A DNA stretch of 11,198 nt from Chloroflexota bacterium (GCA_025450375.1 JANWHO010000229.1:1-11198), one strand, 5' to 3'; shown: positions 1 to 7,524, counted from the first letter of the stretch. Notes: generated from the letters alone by a model not told the origin. Translations and numbers: made by a program.

Positions 1-170
1 GCGCCCTCGGCCTCGGCGCTCTCGGCAAGACCAAACCGCAGCGACAACTGGCTGGTAGTGGTAAGGGTAAAACGTCCGCACATGACCGGAGTATACCCCT
101 CTTGGCGGCCGAAATCGCTGCCTGGTGCCAATAAAGTGGCTCCGATCCGGAAATACCGCCTAAAAGGTGG

Positions 171-217
171 TTGACACTGGCTGATCGCGTTTGACTAGTA
201 ATAGAACATAAGTACTA
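171..217 (+). promoter_or_regulatory. Promoter region with SOS (LexA)-box-like palindrome
   Basis: A perfect -35-like TTGACA lies at 171-176 and a second TTGACT at 191-196, but no convincing -10 hexamer sits at the right distance from either. Overlapping this region is the imperfect palindrome TAGAACATAAGTACTA (202-217, 12 of 16 positions symmetric). Its core GAAC-N4-GTAC differs at one base from the GAAC-N4-GTTC half-site pattern bound by LexA in Bacillus-type and actinobacterial bacteria. The gene just downstream begins with RecA-like sequence, and recA paralogues are classic SOS genes, so a LexA operator is a sensible reading. The LexA site of this particular organism is not known from the window. 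Confidence 0.45.
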
Positions 218-219
218 AT

Positions 220-591
220 TTGCGGAGGGAAAGGCACGGTGCTCGCCTGCCCTCCCAGCGGTTTCCACCGCGTGAACGTCGGGCTGCCGCTCTTCGCGCG
301 GCACTCGAGTTGCTCCGGTCCCGCTTTGGCCCCACGATCATTCGCGCCGCAAGTGACCTGGCCACATGGTCGCCTGGGGACGATCGGCCACTCCTCTCCA
401 CCGGCGCCCTGGGCCTGGATCTACTCACCGGCGGCTTGCCGCGAGGTGGCATCAGCGAATACGCCGGGCGTGATGGCTCGGGCCGGGAAACCCTCGCCGC
501 CGTCACCATGGCCCAGGCCCAGGCGGCTGGCGGCCTGGCCATCCTCGTGGATGCCGGCGGCACCGCTGATCCGGACGCCCTCACCGCCGCC
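220..591 (+). pseudogene. Truncated recA-like gene (about the first third)
   Basis: This stretch encodes only the N-terminal helix, the first core strands and the P-loop of a RecA-like protein. Homology stops after the strand following Walker A (LVDAGG, then DPDALTAA). The catalytic Glu region, Walker B, the L1 and L2 DNA-binding loops and the C-terminal domain are all absent. In RecA the next residues would be a Gly-Val-Asp stretch; here the sequence switches to a hydrophobic helix exactly at the ATG at 592. The Lys-to-Arg change in Walker A suggests descent from a non-catalytic paralogue, such as an ImuA-like or other RecA-like protein, rather than from housekeeping recA. The remnant cannot act as a recombinase. 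The RecA assignment rests on motif order seen by eye. Confidence 0.5.
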
Positions 592-1098
592 ATGTGGCTG
601 CTCAAGCCTGGCCTGATCGCGGCCGTGCTGACCGTCGGGGTGACCGTGGCCTGGCTGGTGGGGAAAGAGATCATCCGGCGCCGGCTCTATCGCCCGTTTG
701 GCGATGCGAGCGAGACCTGGCCGCCGTCCCAACGACGGCGGCACCTCATCGGTGTCTCCTTCGTCGCGACCGGCCTCGCGGTCCTCGCGGTCCTGATCGT
801 TCTCCATGTACTGTTCTACAGGGGCGCATGGTCGACCGGCCTGCCCTATCTGGTCTTCTGCCTCGTCACCCCGTGGATCGCCTGGCGCTACCTGCGCACG
901 GACAACGAGCTGATGGTCGGTTTGTTCCTGCTCTTCGCGAGCGCCATTACCAGTGCGGGCTTCGTCCCCGACCTCGCGCTGTTCACCGCGATCCTCCCGC
1001 TGTACTCCGTGATCTTGATCACGGTCGGCACCAAGGAGCACCGGCAATTTCAGGCGCTGGCGGCACGGCTGCGCGCGCGGCAGAGGGTCGGGGCGTGA
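220..1098 (+). CDS. RecA-like N-terminal fragment fused in frame to a multi-pass membrane protein
   Basis: One open frame joins two unrelated parts. Residues about 18-124 resemble the N-terminus of RecA: an RxxALxxALxxLxxRFG helix, then a segment like the RecA core (LSTGALGLDLLTGGLPRGGI, 59-78), a P-loop position (83-91) and an LVDAGG strand (109-114). The P-loop reads GRDGSGRET, with Arg in place of the catalytic Lys, so ATP binding is doubtful. From Met125 (ATG at 592) the protein becomes a membrane protein of about 168 residues with four or five hydrophobic segments and a basic tail. The TTG at 220 is the only start found that covers the whole frame, but the good GGAGGG lies inside it (224-229) and points to a GTG at 239 in another frame, so the start is uncertain. 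ATG 592 could start the membrane protein alone, though no Shine-Dalgarno precedes it. The stop overlaps the GTG of the regulator gene, which fits a membrane protein and regulator pair. The membrane part has no recognised function. Confidence 0.55.
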   Translation: MRRERHGARLPSQRFPPRERRAAALRAALELLRSRFGPTIIRAASDLATWSPGDDRPLLSTGALGLDLLTGGLPRGGISEYAGRDGSGRETLAAVTMAQAQAAGGLAILVDAGGTADPDALTAAMWLLKPGLIAAVLTVGVTVAWLVGKEIIRRRLYRPFGDASETWPPSQRRRHLIGVSFVATGLAVLAVLIVLHVLFYRGAWSTGLPYLVFCLVTPWIAWRYLRTDNELMVGLFLLFASAITSAGFVPDLALFTAILPLYSVILITVGTKEHRQFQALAARLRARQRVGA

Positions 1099-1457
1099 GC
1101 ACGGCCGACCTGGAGGATACGGGACCTTTCCCGGCTCCCCAGACGGACGTCCACGCGGTGCTCACGCTGGATCGCATCGTGCATGAGCCCGCCCGCCTGG
1201 CGATTCTCGCCGTGTTGCAAAGCGCCGCGGAGGTGGACTTCGCGTTCCTCCTGCTGGCAACCGGCCTCAGCAAAGGAAACCTGAGCAAACAAACCAGCAA
1301 GCTCGAAGAGGCCGGCTACATCACGATTCGCAAGTATCACAAGGGCAGAATCCCGGCAACGGCGTACCGTATTACCCCGGACGGTAGTGCTGCTTTCGCG
1401 GCATACTGGGAGCGCATGACCTCGATCGGGCAAAGCGTCCAGCGGCCCGACCCATGA
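1095..1457 (+). CDS. Winged-helix transcriptional regulator (HTH_34/MarR-like)
   Basis: This 120-residue protein starts at a GTG that overlaps the stop of the membrane protein (GTGA), so the two are probably translationally coupled. After a short polar N-terminus, residues 24-105 form a compact winged helix. A first helix follows RIVHEPARLAILAVLQ. A helix-turn-helix lies at about 48-73, with the recognition helix around SKGNLSKQTSKLEEAGYI, and the wing carries a basic KYHKGR followed by a YRITPDG strand. This layout is that of the small HTH_34 family, one-domain regulators that are often encoded next to a membrane protein and may control it. No ligand or metal-binding domain is present. The target is unknown; the neighbouring operon and the palindrome upstream are possible sites. 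Confidence 0.85.
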   Translation: MSTADLEDTGPFPAPQTDVHAVLTLDRIVHEPARLAILAVLQSAAEVDFAFLLLATGLSKGNLSKQTSKLEEAGYITIRKYHKGRIPATAYRITPDGSAAFAAYWERMTSIGQSVQRPDP

Positions 1458-1508
1458 GGCACTGAGATGCGTGACCTATCGGGACAGCGCGTTCTTGATG
1501 AGCTCTTT

Positions 1509-1513
1509 GGAGG
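1509..1513 (+). promoter_or_regulatory. Ribosome binding site that sets the hydrolase start
   Basis: GGAGG lies 7 nt before the ATG at 1521. It favours this start over the upstream in-frame ATG at 1467, because the protein then begins directly with a positively charged signal-peptide n-region. Confidence 0.65.
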
Positions 1514-1520
1514 TTTGGTT

Positions 1521-2408
1521 ATGTTCACCCCACCGCGTCGATCCGGCCTGTTGATCCGGCTGGTGGCCGCCGCCATCCTGCTCCGTACCGGGACGACGTC
1601 CCGCGGATCCGTACAGGCGGCCGGCATCACCCCCGAAGCGGCCTTGGTTCGGGTACTCACCGTGCAGCCTATCCAGCCCTCCTGGTTTGCCCCGCCGTTC
1701 CTCGCGCGGGTCAGCGTGGCTCAGGTGCGACAGGTCCTGACCGGGATTTCCGGGCAACTCGGGCCGTACAAGAGCGTGGCCGCCTTGCCGGATGGTTCCT
1801 TCCTGGTCCGTTTCCAGGACGGGACAGTGACCGTGAGGATACACCTCGACCACGAGGGCCGCATCGATGGTCTGGGCTTTACCAATCTGAAGCTCACAAG
1901 CTCTCCGCCCAGGGCTCACGGCAAGTCGTTGGTCAGCCCGGCAGATCGGGCAGCCGCTATTGATGCCCTCTTGAGCCAGAGGACGCGTGAGCACAAGTTC
2001 TCCGGCTCGGTATTCGTGGCCTTTCATGGCCGGGTCATCTTAAGCAAGGGCTATGGCTATGAGGACGTGGCGCGCCAGGCGCCCAACACTAGTAACACCG
2101 AGTTCCGCATCGGGTCGATTTCCAAGCAATTCACGGCCGTGGCCATCCTGCAATTGCAAGAGGCCGGCAAGCTGTCCATTCACGACCGTCTCTGCCACTA
2201 TATCCGGTCGTGCCCCACAGCCTGGAAACCGATCACCTTGCGGATGCTGCTGACCCACACCTCCGGGCTTCCGACCGCTCTCAACGTACCTGGCTACACG
2301 GCGGACGTGACGAAGCCCCTCTCGATTGCCCAGGGAATCGACCTGATCAAGCGCGTTCCGCTGGACAGGGTGCCGGGGATATCCTCGGGGTCCAATTGGC
2401 GAATCTGA
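1521..2408 (+). pseudogene. Secreted serine hydrolase (beta-lactamase/ORF12-like), frameshifted and truncated
   Basis: From ATG 1521 the 295-residue product has a signal peptide (basic PPRR, then a hydrophobic stretch at 9-22). A domain at about 37-125 resembles the N-terminal domain of ORF12-type hydrolases (FAPPFLARVSVAQVRQVL, then a strand-rich part). The start of a class C beta-lactamase/penicillin-binding-like catalytic domain follows from about 145. The nucleophile motif SISK is intact (Ser199, Lys202), as is LLTHTSGL (243-250). The second motif, YxN, should come just after the VPG at 284-286, but the frame ends nine residues later. Adding one G to the GGGG run near 2379 would switch to the frame reading GDILG...ANLMLGLA, which resembles the family's SNxxYxLLG stretch but stops at 2425. 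The C-terminal part, with the third motif (HxG/KTG), is missing before the next gene at 2490. A working enzyme is unlikely. Confidence 0.75.
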
Positions 2409-2489
2409 TGCTCGGGTTGGCGTAGGGTTCAGCTTGATCGCGCGGCGGCGCCCGCGGTATCACTGAGGGAACGGAAAGGCGGACGGACC

Positions 2490-3230
2490 ATGCGGCTGAC
2501 CGAGCGGATCTGGCTGGTGGGGAGCGGATTGCAGGGTTTTGGCCTGACCAACGATTTCGATTGTCATGTCTATCTGGTCGATTGCGGCTCTTCCGCCGTC
2601 CTGATTGATAGCGGGGCGGGGATCGAACCGGAGCGGATCGGCGGCGAGATCGCGGCGGCCGGCTTCACCCCCGAGCGCATCTCGCACCTGCTGCTCACCC
2701 ATGGCCATGCCGATCACTCCGGTGGGGTGGCCTACTTCCAGGAACGCTACAACTGCGCCGTCGTCGCCTCGCCCGAGGTCTCGGGATTCATGGAACGGGG
2801 CGACACCGCCGCTATCTCGTTGGACCTCGCCAAGGAGGCGGGCATCTATCCGCCTGATTATCAGTGGCAGCCCCGTCCGGTCGCCGCGACCCTTCGCGAC
2901 GGCCAGTCACTCCAGGTAGGCGACCGCGTCTTCACCGCCCTGGCCACGCCGGGCCATGCGGCGGGCCACCTCAGCTTTACCATGGCGGGCGAATATGGCC
3001 AGGTGCTGTTCGCGGGCGACGCCGTGTTCCATGGCGGACAAATCCTCTTGCAGGCGATTGAAGACTGCTCGATCTGGGAGTACCGGCAGACCATCCGCCG
3101 GCTGGCCGGCCTGGAGATCGCCACCTTGCTCCCCGGCCACAAGACACTGGCGATGCGCAACGGCCAGGCCCATATTGCCATGGCCGAGCAAGCTTTCCGT
3201 ACCCTGATGCCCCCGCGTAACCTACTTTAG
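2490..3230 (+). CDS. MBL-fold metallo-hydrolase
   Basis: This 246-residue protein is a complete single-domain metallo-beta-lactamase-fold hydrolase. The metal ligands are all visible: the HGHADH motif (His71, His73, Asp75, His76), His156 in TPGHAAGH, Asp177 in FAGDAVF and His217 in LPGHK. Two metal ions, usually zinc, are expected. No signal peptide is seen, so it should act in the cytoplasm. The family is broad (glyoxalase II-like, lactonase-like and others), and the substrate cannot be named from the sequence. The ATG at 2490 has a purine-rich GGAAAGG 10 nt upstream. The gene follows the broken hydrolase by 81 bp and precedes the aminotransferase by about 100 bp. Confidence 0.92.
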   Translation: MRLTERIWLVGSGLQGFGLTNDFDCHVYLVDCGSSAVLIDSGAGIEPERIGGEIAAAGFTPERISHLLLTHGHADHSGGVAYFQERYNCAVVASPEVSGFMERGDTAAISLDLAKEAGIYPPDYQWQPRPVAATLRDGQSLQVGDRVFTALATPGHAAGHLSFTMAGEYGQVLFAGDAVFHGGQILLQAIEDCSIWEYRQTIRRLAGLEIATLLPGHKTLAMRNGQAHIAMAEQAFRTLMPPRNLL

Positions 3231-3329
3231 CCGTACCTGCATGGCCGCGGCGCCGGTTTGTCGGCCCGGTTCAATCCGATCTCGCGCGTTCCTGGCGGTC
3301 TGGCCGGAGAGGAAAGAGAGAAGTCAAAG

Positions 3330-4487
3330 ATGACCACACCTGGCCGGTACCCCGAGGCTATTGTGTCCATGCCTAGATCCGGGATTCGCGTCGTGATGGA
3401 CCTGGCCTGGGAGCTGGGCGATGTCCTGCACCTTGAAGTGGGCGAGCCGGACTTTCCCACTCCTGATCCGGTGGTCGAGGCGGCCGTCGCGGCGGCGCGT
3501 GGGGGCTTCACCAAATACACCCCGAACACCGGCATTCTCCCGCTCCGCGAGGCGCTCGTCGACAAGCTGGCGCGGGTCAACGGCATCACGACCACACCCG
3601 ACCGGATCATCGTGACTCTGGGCGCGGTGGCGGCCCTTGCCTGCACGTTCCTTGCCGCGGTGCCCACCGGGTGCGATGTCTTGCTCCCCGATCCGGGATG
3701 GCCCAACTATGCGATGCAACTGCACCTGATGGATGCGCGGCCGATCTACTATCCCTTGCGGACCGAAAACGGCTTCGAGCCCGATCTGGACGAATTGGCG
3801 GCCCTGCTCACGCCGCGGACCCGCGCCCTCCTGGTCAACAGCCCGTCCAATCCAATCGGCAGTGTGTGGCGACCGGACACGGTGCGGGCGATCGTCGAGT
3901 TCGCCCTGCGCCACGACCTTGTCCTGATCAGTGACGAGGTCTACGAGCGGATCTTGTTCGACGGGGAGCACGTGAGCCCCGCCACCTTCGCCCCGCCGGA
4001 CGCGCCGATCGTCAGCGTCTATAGCTTTTCCAAAACCTACGCCATGACCGGATGGCGGGTGGGCTACGCGGTCGCGCCTCCCCCGCTCAACGAGATGATT
4101 GCCCGCTTGCAGGAGCCCACTGTCTCGTGCGGTTGCTCGATCTCGCAGGCAGCCGCGCTCGCGGCGCTGGCGCTCGATCCCAGGGTAGTCGAGACCATGG
4201 TGTCCGCCTATCGCGAACGGCGGGATGTGGCGTATGCCGTGTTGTCCGGACGGGGAGTCCGCGCCTTCCGGTCCCAGGGCGCCTTCTATATGTGGATTGA
4301 TATTTCCCGCGGCGGGCGCGGGTCGTATGACTTCGCGCGTTCCTTGATCGCCCAGACTCGGGTCGCGGTGGCCCCGGGCGCCGCCTTTGGGCCGGGAAGC
4401 GACGGCTGGATTCGCATTTCCCTGGCCAACTCCCTGGAGGCGATCGAAACCGGTTGTCTGCGCATCGCGGATTTCCTGGGCCGCTAA
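3330..4487 (+). CDS. PLP-dependent class I/II aminotransferase
   Basis: With the ATG at 3330 the product is 385 residues, the normal size for fold-type I aminotransferases of the aspartate/aromatic group. It transfers an amino group between an amino acid and a 2-oxo acid using pyridoxal phosphate. Visible landmarks are GEPDF near the N-terminus (38-42), the TKYTPNTG substrate-side loop (61-68), Asn174 in NSPSNPIG, Asp202 and Tyr205 in SDEVYE, the Schiff-base Lys235 in YSFSKTYAMTGWRVGY and the carboxylate-binding Arg362 in WIRIS. The frame is open further upstream to 3258, but the extra 24 residues look non-conserved, and a purine-rich GAGAAG at 3318-3323 supports 3330. The substrate is not determined; aspartate- or aromatic-type activity is most likely by family. 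It is followed by a 156-bp gap, so it is probably the end of a transcript or a single gene. Confidence 0.93.
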   Translation: MTTPGRYPEAIVSMPRSGIRVVMDLAWELGDVLHLEVGEPDFPTPDPVVEAAVAAARGGFTKYTPNTGILPLREALVDKLARVNGITTTPDRIIVTLGAVAALACTFLAAVPTGCDVLLPDPGWPNYAMQLHLMDARPIYYPLRTENGFEPDLDELAALLTPRTRALLVNSPSNPIGSVWRPDTVRAIVEFALRHDLVLISDEVYERILFDGEHVSPATFAPPDAPIVSVYSFSKTYAMTGWRVGYAVAPPPLNEMIARLQEPTVSCGCSISQAAALAALALDPRVVETMVSAYRERRDVAYAVLSGRGVRAFRSQGAFYMWIDISRGGRGSYDFARSLIAQTRVAVAPGAAFGPGSDGWIRISLANSLEAIETGCLRIADFLGR

Positions 4488-4643
4488 TGCACGGCAGGAA
4501 CCGGCGGCTAACGCAATATCCAGCACCTCGTTCGAGTAAGTCTCCTGCTCATAGCACTACGTCTCACGTAATACGCGCGACACGGTATCATCGTCTCGTC
4601 CACCTTTGCAGTGTTCGCGAGTGAGAGGCGCCCATCACGAGCC

Positions 4644-5267
4644 ATGGATTATCAACTGTTCAAGGCGATTAACGGTCTGGCCGGTCACAGTGGCGCGGTT
4701 GACGCGGTCATGGAGGCGATCGCGACCAACGGGCCGTATATTTTGCTCGCTCTGGTGGCGCTCTTCTGGCTGCTCCCCTCGCCAACCACCCCACGGGGAC
4801 TGGAACGCCGGCTGGTCGTCTACGCGCTGGTCACCGCTGCCATCGCCCTGGGGATCAATCAGATCATCGGCCACCTGTGGCTGCGGCCCCGTCCCTTCGT
4901 GGCCCATCACGTCACCCTCCTGATCGTGGGCTCGCGCGACTCATCCTTCCCGTCCGATCACGCGACCCTTGGCTTTAGTCTGGCCCTCCCGATCCTGCTC
5001 CGCAGGCGGGACTGGGGAGTGGGGTTACTCGTGGCCGCTCTGGTCCTCGGATTCGCGCGGGTATTTGTCGGGGTGCATTATCCCGGCGACATCGCGGGAG
5101 CGTTCGTGGTTGCCCTTTGCACCACTGTTATTGTCTGGCCACTCAGGAGATTGCTGGAGATCGCGATTGTCCCCTGCCTGCGCGTGCTCGTTCGGCTTCG
5201 CTTGGCGAGCCCTGAGGATATACCCTACCCTCAAGCCCTGGGCGCGCCACTCGCGACGGCGGCCTAG
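4644..5267 (+). CDS. bcrC: Undecaprenyl-diphosphate phosphatase, BcrC-like (PAP2 family)
   Basis: This 207-residue integral membrane protein closely follows the plan of Bacillus BcrC. Its start (MDYQLFKAINGLAGH) matches the BcrC N-terminus, and the lipid-phosphate phosphatase motifs are in order: RPRPFVAHHV (81-90), SFPSDH (101-106) and a third motif with Arg139, His145 and Asp149 (FARVFVGVHYPGD). As in BcrC, the first motif lacks the usual Lys. Four or more hydrophobic segments separate the motifs. The enzyme removes one phosphate from undecaprenyl diphosphate outside the membrane, recycling the lipid carrier for peptidoglycan synthesis, and extra activity can give bacitracin resistance. The frame extends upstream to a GTG at 4611, but family likeness begins at the ATG at 4644. 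A -10-like TATCAT at 4586-4591 lies in the leader without a good -35. Confidence 0.88.
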   Translation: MDYQLFKAINGLAGHSGAVDAVMEAIATNGPYILLALVALFWLLPSPTTPRGLERRLVVYALVTAAIALGINQIIGHLWLRPRPFVAHHVTLLIVGSRDSSFPSDHATLGFSLALPILLRRRDWGVGLLVAALVLGFARVFVGVHYPGDIAGAFVVALCTTVIVWPLRRLLEIAIVPCLRVLVRLRLASPEDIPYPQALGAPLATAA

Positions 5268-5308
5268 ATTTCGGATCCCGAGGCTATGCGATAGGAAGGG
5301 AATCTCGA

Positions 5309-6187
5309 ATGGCGGAAATGGTGGCGGCCAACCTGGGCGGACAGGCAGATTCGAACGGCTACGGGGCGCTGCCCGTCCCTCGCCTGGACGCGGCGCTTCA
5401 GGGGCTGATCGGCGCCGGGCGCGTGTTCAGTCTGCAACAACCGCTCACCGCGGATATGCCGCAGTGGGCCGTGCAGCCCGCCTATAACCTGACCACCGTG
5501 GTTACTCACGACGACAGTTCCGCCATGATGGCCCGGCCCGCTACCGGCTCCTTCGAGCGGATCGAGCACTCCGGGCACAGCGGGACGCACATCGACGCGC
5601 TCTGCCATGTGGGAAGCTGGCACGACGATCAACCCTACGTGCATGGCGATATTCCAGCGCGGGATATCCAATCGGCCTCCGGCTACAGGAAGCTGGGGGC
5701 CGAGCACTTTCCCCCTATTCTGGTCCGCGGGATTCTCCTGGACGTGGCGGCCGCCAAGGGCCTGCCGTGTCTGCCGGATCTCTATGAGATCACGGTCGAG
5801 GATCTGCGGCTCTGCGAGCAGCGCCAGGGAGTAGCTGTCACTCCAGGGTCGGCGGTGTTGATCCGGACCGGCTTCGCCCGGTATTGGCGCGCGGACCAGG
5901 CACGCTACATGGGTCGGGGCGCGGGAGCAGGCGCCGAGGCGGCCCGCTACCTGGCCGAACGGGGCTGCGTGGTCACCGGCGCCGATACCGCAAACTACGA
6001 GGTGCTCGCCTTCCCCGCCCTGCCTGCCCATGTGATCCTGCTCTACGAACACGGCATCCCGATCGTGGAGAACCTGAATCTGGAGGAACTGGCGGCGGCA
6101 AAGGTAGACGAGTTTCTCTTTATCACCCTGCCCATTGCCTTTTCCGGCTCCACCGGTTCGACCGTCCATCCGATTGCGGTCGCCTGA
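5309..6187 (+). CDS. Cyclase family / kynurenine-formamidase-like metal hydrolase
   Basis: The 292-residue protein belongs to the putative cyclase family (PF04199-type), which includes bacterial kynurenine formamidase, isatin hydrolase and polyketide-cyclase-like enzymes. The metal-binding motif appears as HSGTHIDALCH (residues 90-100), giving His90, His94, Asp96 and His100. The usual Pro before the last residues is replaced by Leu, which family members tolerate. The C-terminal part has the GADT strand (224-227) and an ending of the HVILLYEHGIPIVENL type (241-256) that includes the conserved Glu. A Zn or Mn hydrolase in the cytoplasm is expected, with substrate unknown. The ATG is preceded by AGGAAGGG 8 nt upstream. 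It lies 41 bp after the phosphatase gene and ends 18 bp from the stop of the convergent - strand gene. Confidence 0.9.
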   Translation: MAEMVAANLGGQADSNGYGALPVPRLDAALQGLIGAGRVFSLQQPLTADMPQWAVQPAYNLTTVVTHDDSSAMMARPATGSFERIEHSGHSGTHIDALCHVGSWHDDQPYVHGDIPARDIQSASGYRKLGAEHFPPILVRGILLDVAAAKGLPCLPDLYEITVEDLRLCEQRQGVAVTPGSAVLIRTGFARYWRADQARYMGRGAGAGAEAARYLAERGCVVTGADTANYEVLAFPALPAHVILLYEHGIPIVENLNLEELAAAKVDEFLFITLPIAFSGSTGSTVHPIAVA

Positions 6188-6205
6188 TCCAAAGTCAATC
6201 CTTTC

Positions 6206-7192
6206 TCACGATTCGCAGCCGCCCAGACCAACGGCGATTACGCCCTGGGACTGGCCCACGAACAGGGTACCGGCGGCTACCGGCCGGCCAGCGCAATCGT
6301 GCCGATTGGCCCGGTCCGCGCGCATCGCGGCAGGCAGCACGTCATGCAACTCCTGGCTGTAGTAGAGGTTAAGGAGACCCAGTTTGGTGCTGGTCGTGGC
6401 GCCGATGGGCGTGGCATCCTCGGGCAGGAGCCTTCCGACGATCGCGAGATAATTCGGCAGGTTTATCTGATTGCAGTTCAGCAGCGCGATCCGGTACGCA
6501 ACCGCGTGCGAGAAGCGGACCTCCACCATCTCGCGGTTGGCGGCGGTGCAGGGCCGCCAACTGTAGAGGTCGACCGAGGCGGTATAGCCGCTTGGCGCCC
6601 CAAGGTCGCGTTCGAATCGAGACAAAGCGACGCCGAGAGTAGTACGGCTCAGAGCTACGGCGGGGACCGGCCCCGTGGGGCGTTCAAGTCGCAAGCTAAA
6701 GACGATCGACGCAATGCCCTGGAGGTAGTTTGTCGACTCAACCGTTCCCACCGACAGACCATTGAGCAGATACAGGCGCCCATCATGATAGGTCTCGGCC
6801 GTCACCAGGGATTCCGAGTTGGCGCCGCTACCCAGGGTGCCCGTGAAGACCACGAACGCGATGCCATGAATGGTAAGCCTCCTCAAATTGGGCGGGTCCG
6901 GTCTGAACACCGGGGCCAACCACTGTTCCAGATCCGCGCTCATCAGTGGGAGCGAAGTGGCGCCGTGGGCATACACATTGATCGTCAATGATGACAGATG
7001 GTTTGGCCCAGCAATGGTCAGATGCGGGGAGCAGGAAAGCCCGGTTGCCGGCCAGCTTGACGGCAAGGTAACCGTATAGCCCAGGGCGCGACAGGCGATG
7101 GCGGCCTGCTCGCCGGCGGCGGGTGCCTGTCCGGCACCGCCAAGGAAAGCGAGCATCATGGCAAGGAGGAGAACCGCGATTCGCCCGCGCAT
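6206..7192 (-). CDS. Secreted protein of unknown function with six cysteines
   Basis: The product, 328 residues from the ATG at 7192, opens with a classical signal peptide (MRGR, then the hydrophobic IAVLLLAMMLAFLGGAG, then an AxA-like APAAG near 22-27). The mature part has six cysteines at about 34, 54, 215, 240, 300 and 326. Being even in number and exported, they may form disulfides. The N-terminal half (about 34-170) has alternating hydrophobic strands with a YTVTLPSSW start, loosely like small export-linked beta folds such as PsbP/Mog1. No family is recognised with confidence. The C-terminal half is similarly strand-rich. The start is supported by GAGG 7 nt upstream; an in-frame ATG at 7252 would add 20 residues before the signal peptide. 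It is the only - strand gene here, convergent with the cyclase gene. Confidence 0.75.
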   Translation of the reverse strand: MRGRIAVLLLAMMLAFLGGAGQAPAAGEQAAIACRALGYTVTLPSSWPATGLSCSPHLTIAGPNHLSSLTINVYAHGATSLPLMSADLEQWLAPVFRPDPPNLRRLTIHGIAFVVFTGTLGSGANSESLVTAETYHDGRLYLLNGLSVGTVESTNYLQGIASIVFSLRLERPTGPVPAVALSRTTLGVALSRFERDLGAPSGYTASVDLYSWRPCTAANREMVEVRFSHAVAYRIALLNCNQINLPNYLAIVGRLLPEDATPIGATTSTKLGLLNLYYSQELHDVLPAAMRADRANRHDCAGRPVAAGTLFVGQSQGVIAVGLGGCES

Positions 7193-7524
7193 CAATAAAC
7201 CTCGTGACTCTACAATAAGTGGTTCACCCCAATTGTACTCAAGTACCTCCATGCCTGGCGGGAAACGGGCTTCACGGTAGTTGTGATCGGCGTGGTATCA
7301 GCGCTGATCCGGCTGGCCCTGGAGCACGAGCCGTCACAACCTGGCCCTCGGCGGTGACATGAGCCATGGAGGGGCCGCGCGTCCCCGGCGGTTCCGGTGG
7401 CTTGTTTCACTTTCGCCACACTTTCGCCACCGAAGCGTTACCGGCCGGGCATACCCACGAGGCATTCTCAACCTATGCTCACTACAGGGCTGCCGGTTGG
7501 CAGGGAATCATGAGGGGGGAGCAC
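7193..7524. other. Divergent gap with protein-like relics
   Basis: This 332-bp gap separates the secreted protein gene (-) from the ABC exporter (+) and holds no complete gene. On the + strand a stop-free stretch from 7208 to 7357 reads as a hydrophobic helix (FTVVVIGVVSALIRLALEH) with no start codon near its beginning. From 7402 to about 7506 another stretch, in frame with the ABC gene, contains FRHTFATEAL and STYAHY, which recall the C-terminal motif of tyrosine recombinases. An exact 11-bp tandem repeat, CACTTTCGCCA, lies inside it at 7408-7429. Both stretches look like leftovers rather than genes. No clear promoter was found for either flanking gene. Confidence 0.35.

Noticed and set aside
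88..99. Near-palindrome GGAGTATACCCC
   Set aside because: It is short, with no partner site or gene relation, and is expected by chance in a region of this size.
3..134. Open stretch at the left edge ending in TAA at 132-134, possibly the tail of an upstream gene
   Set aside because: A second frame is also open (1-174), and neither shows a recognisable motif, so no frame can be chosen.
239..616. Open frame from the GTG at 239 with a good GGAGGG in front
   Set aside because: Its translation beyond the first residues is unlike any protein and it overlaps the RecA-like frame. It is more likely that the ribosome site is the old start and a small slip separates it from the RecA-like frame.
3324..4526. 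400-codon open frame on the - strand opposite the aminotransferase
   Set aside because: It is a shadow frame of GC-rich coding DNA. The + strand frame has every catalytic residue of an aminotransferase.
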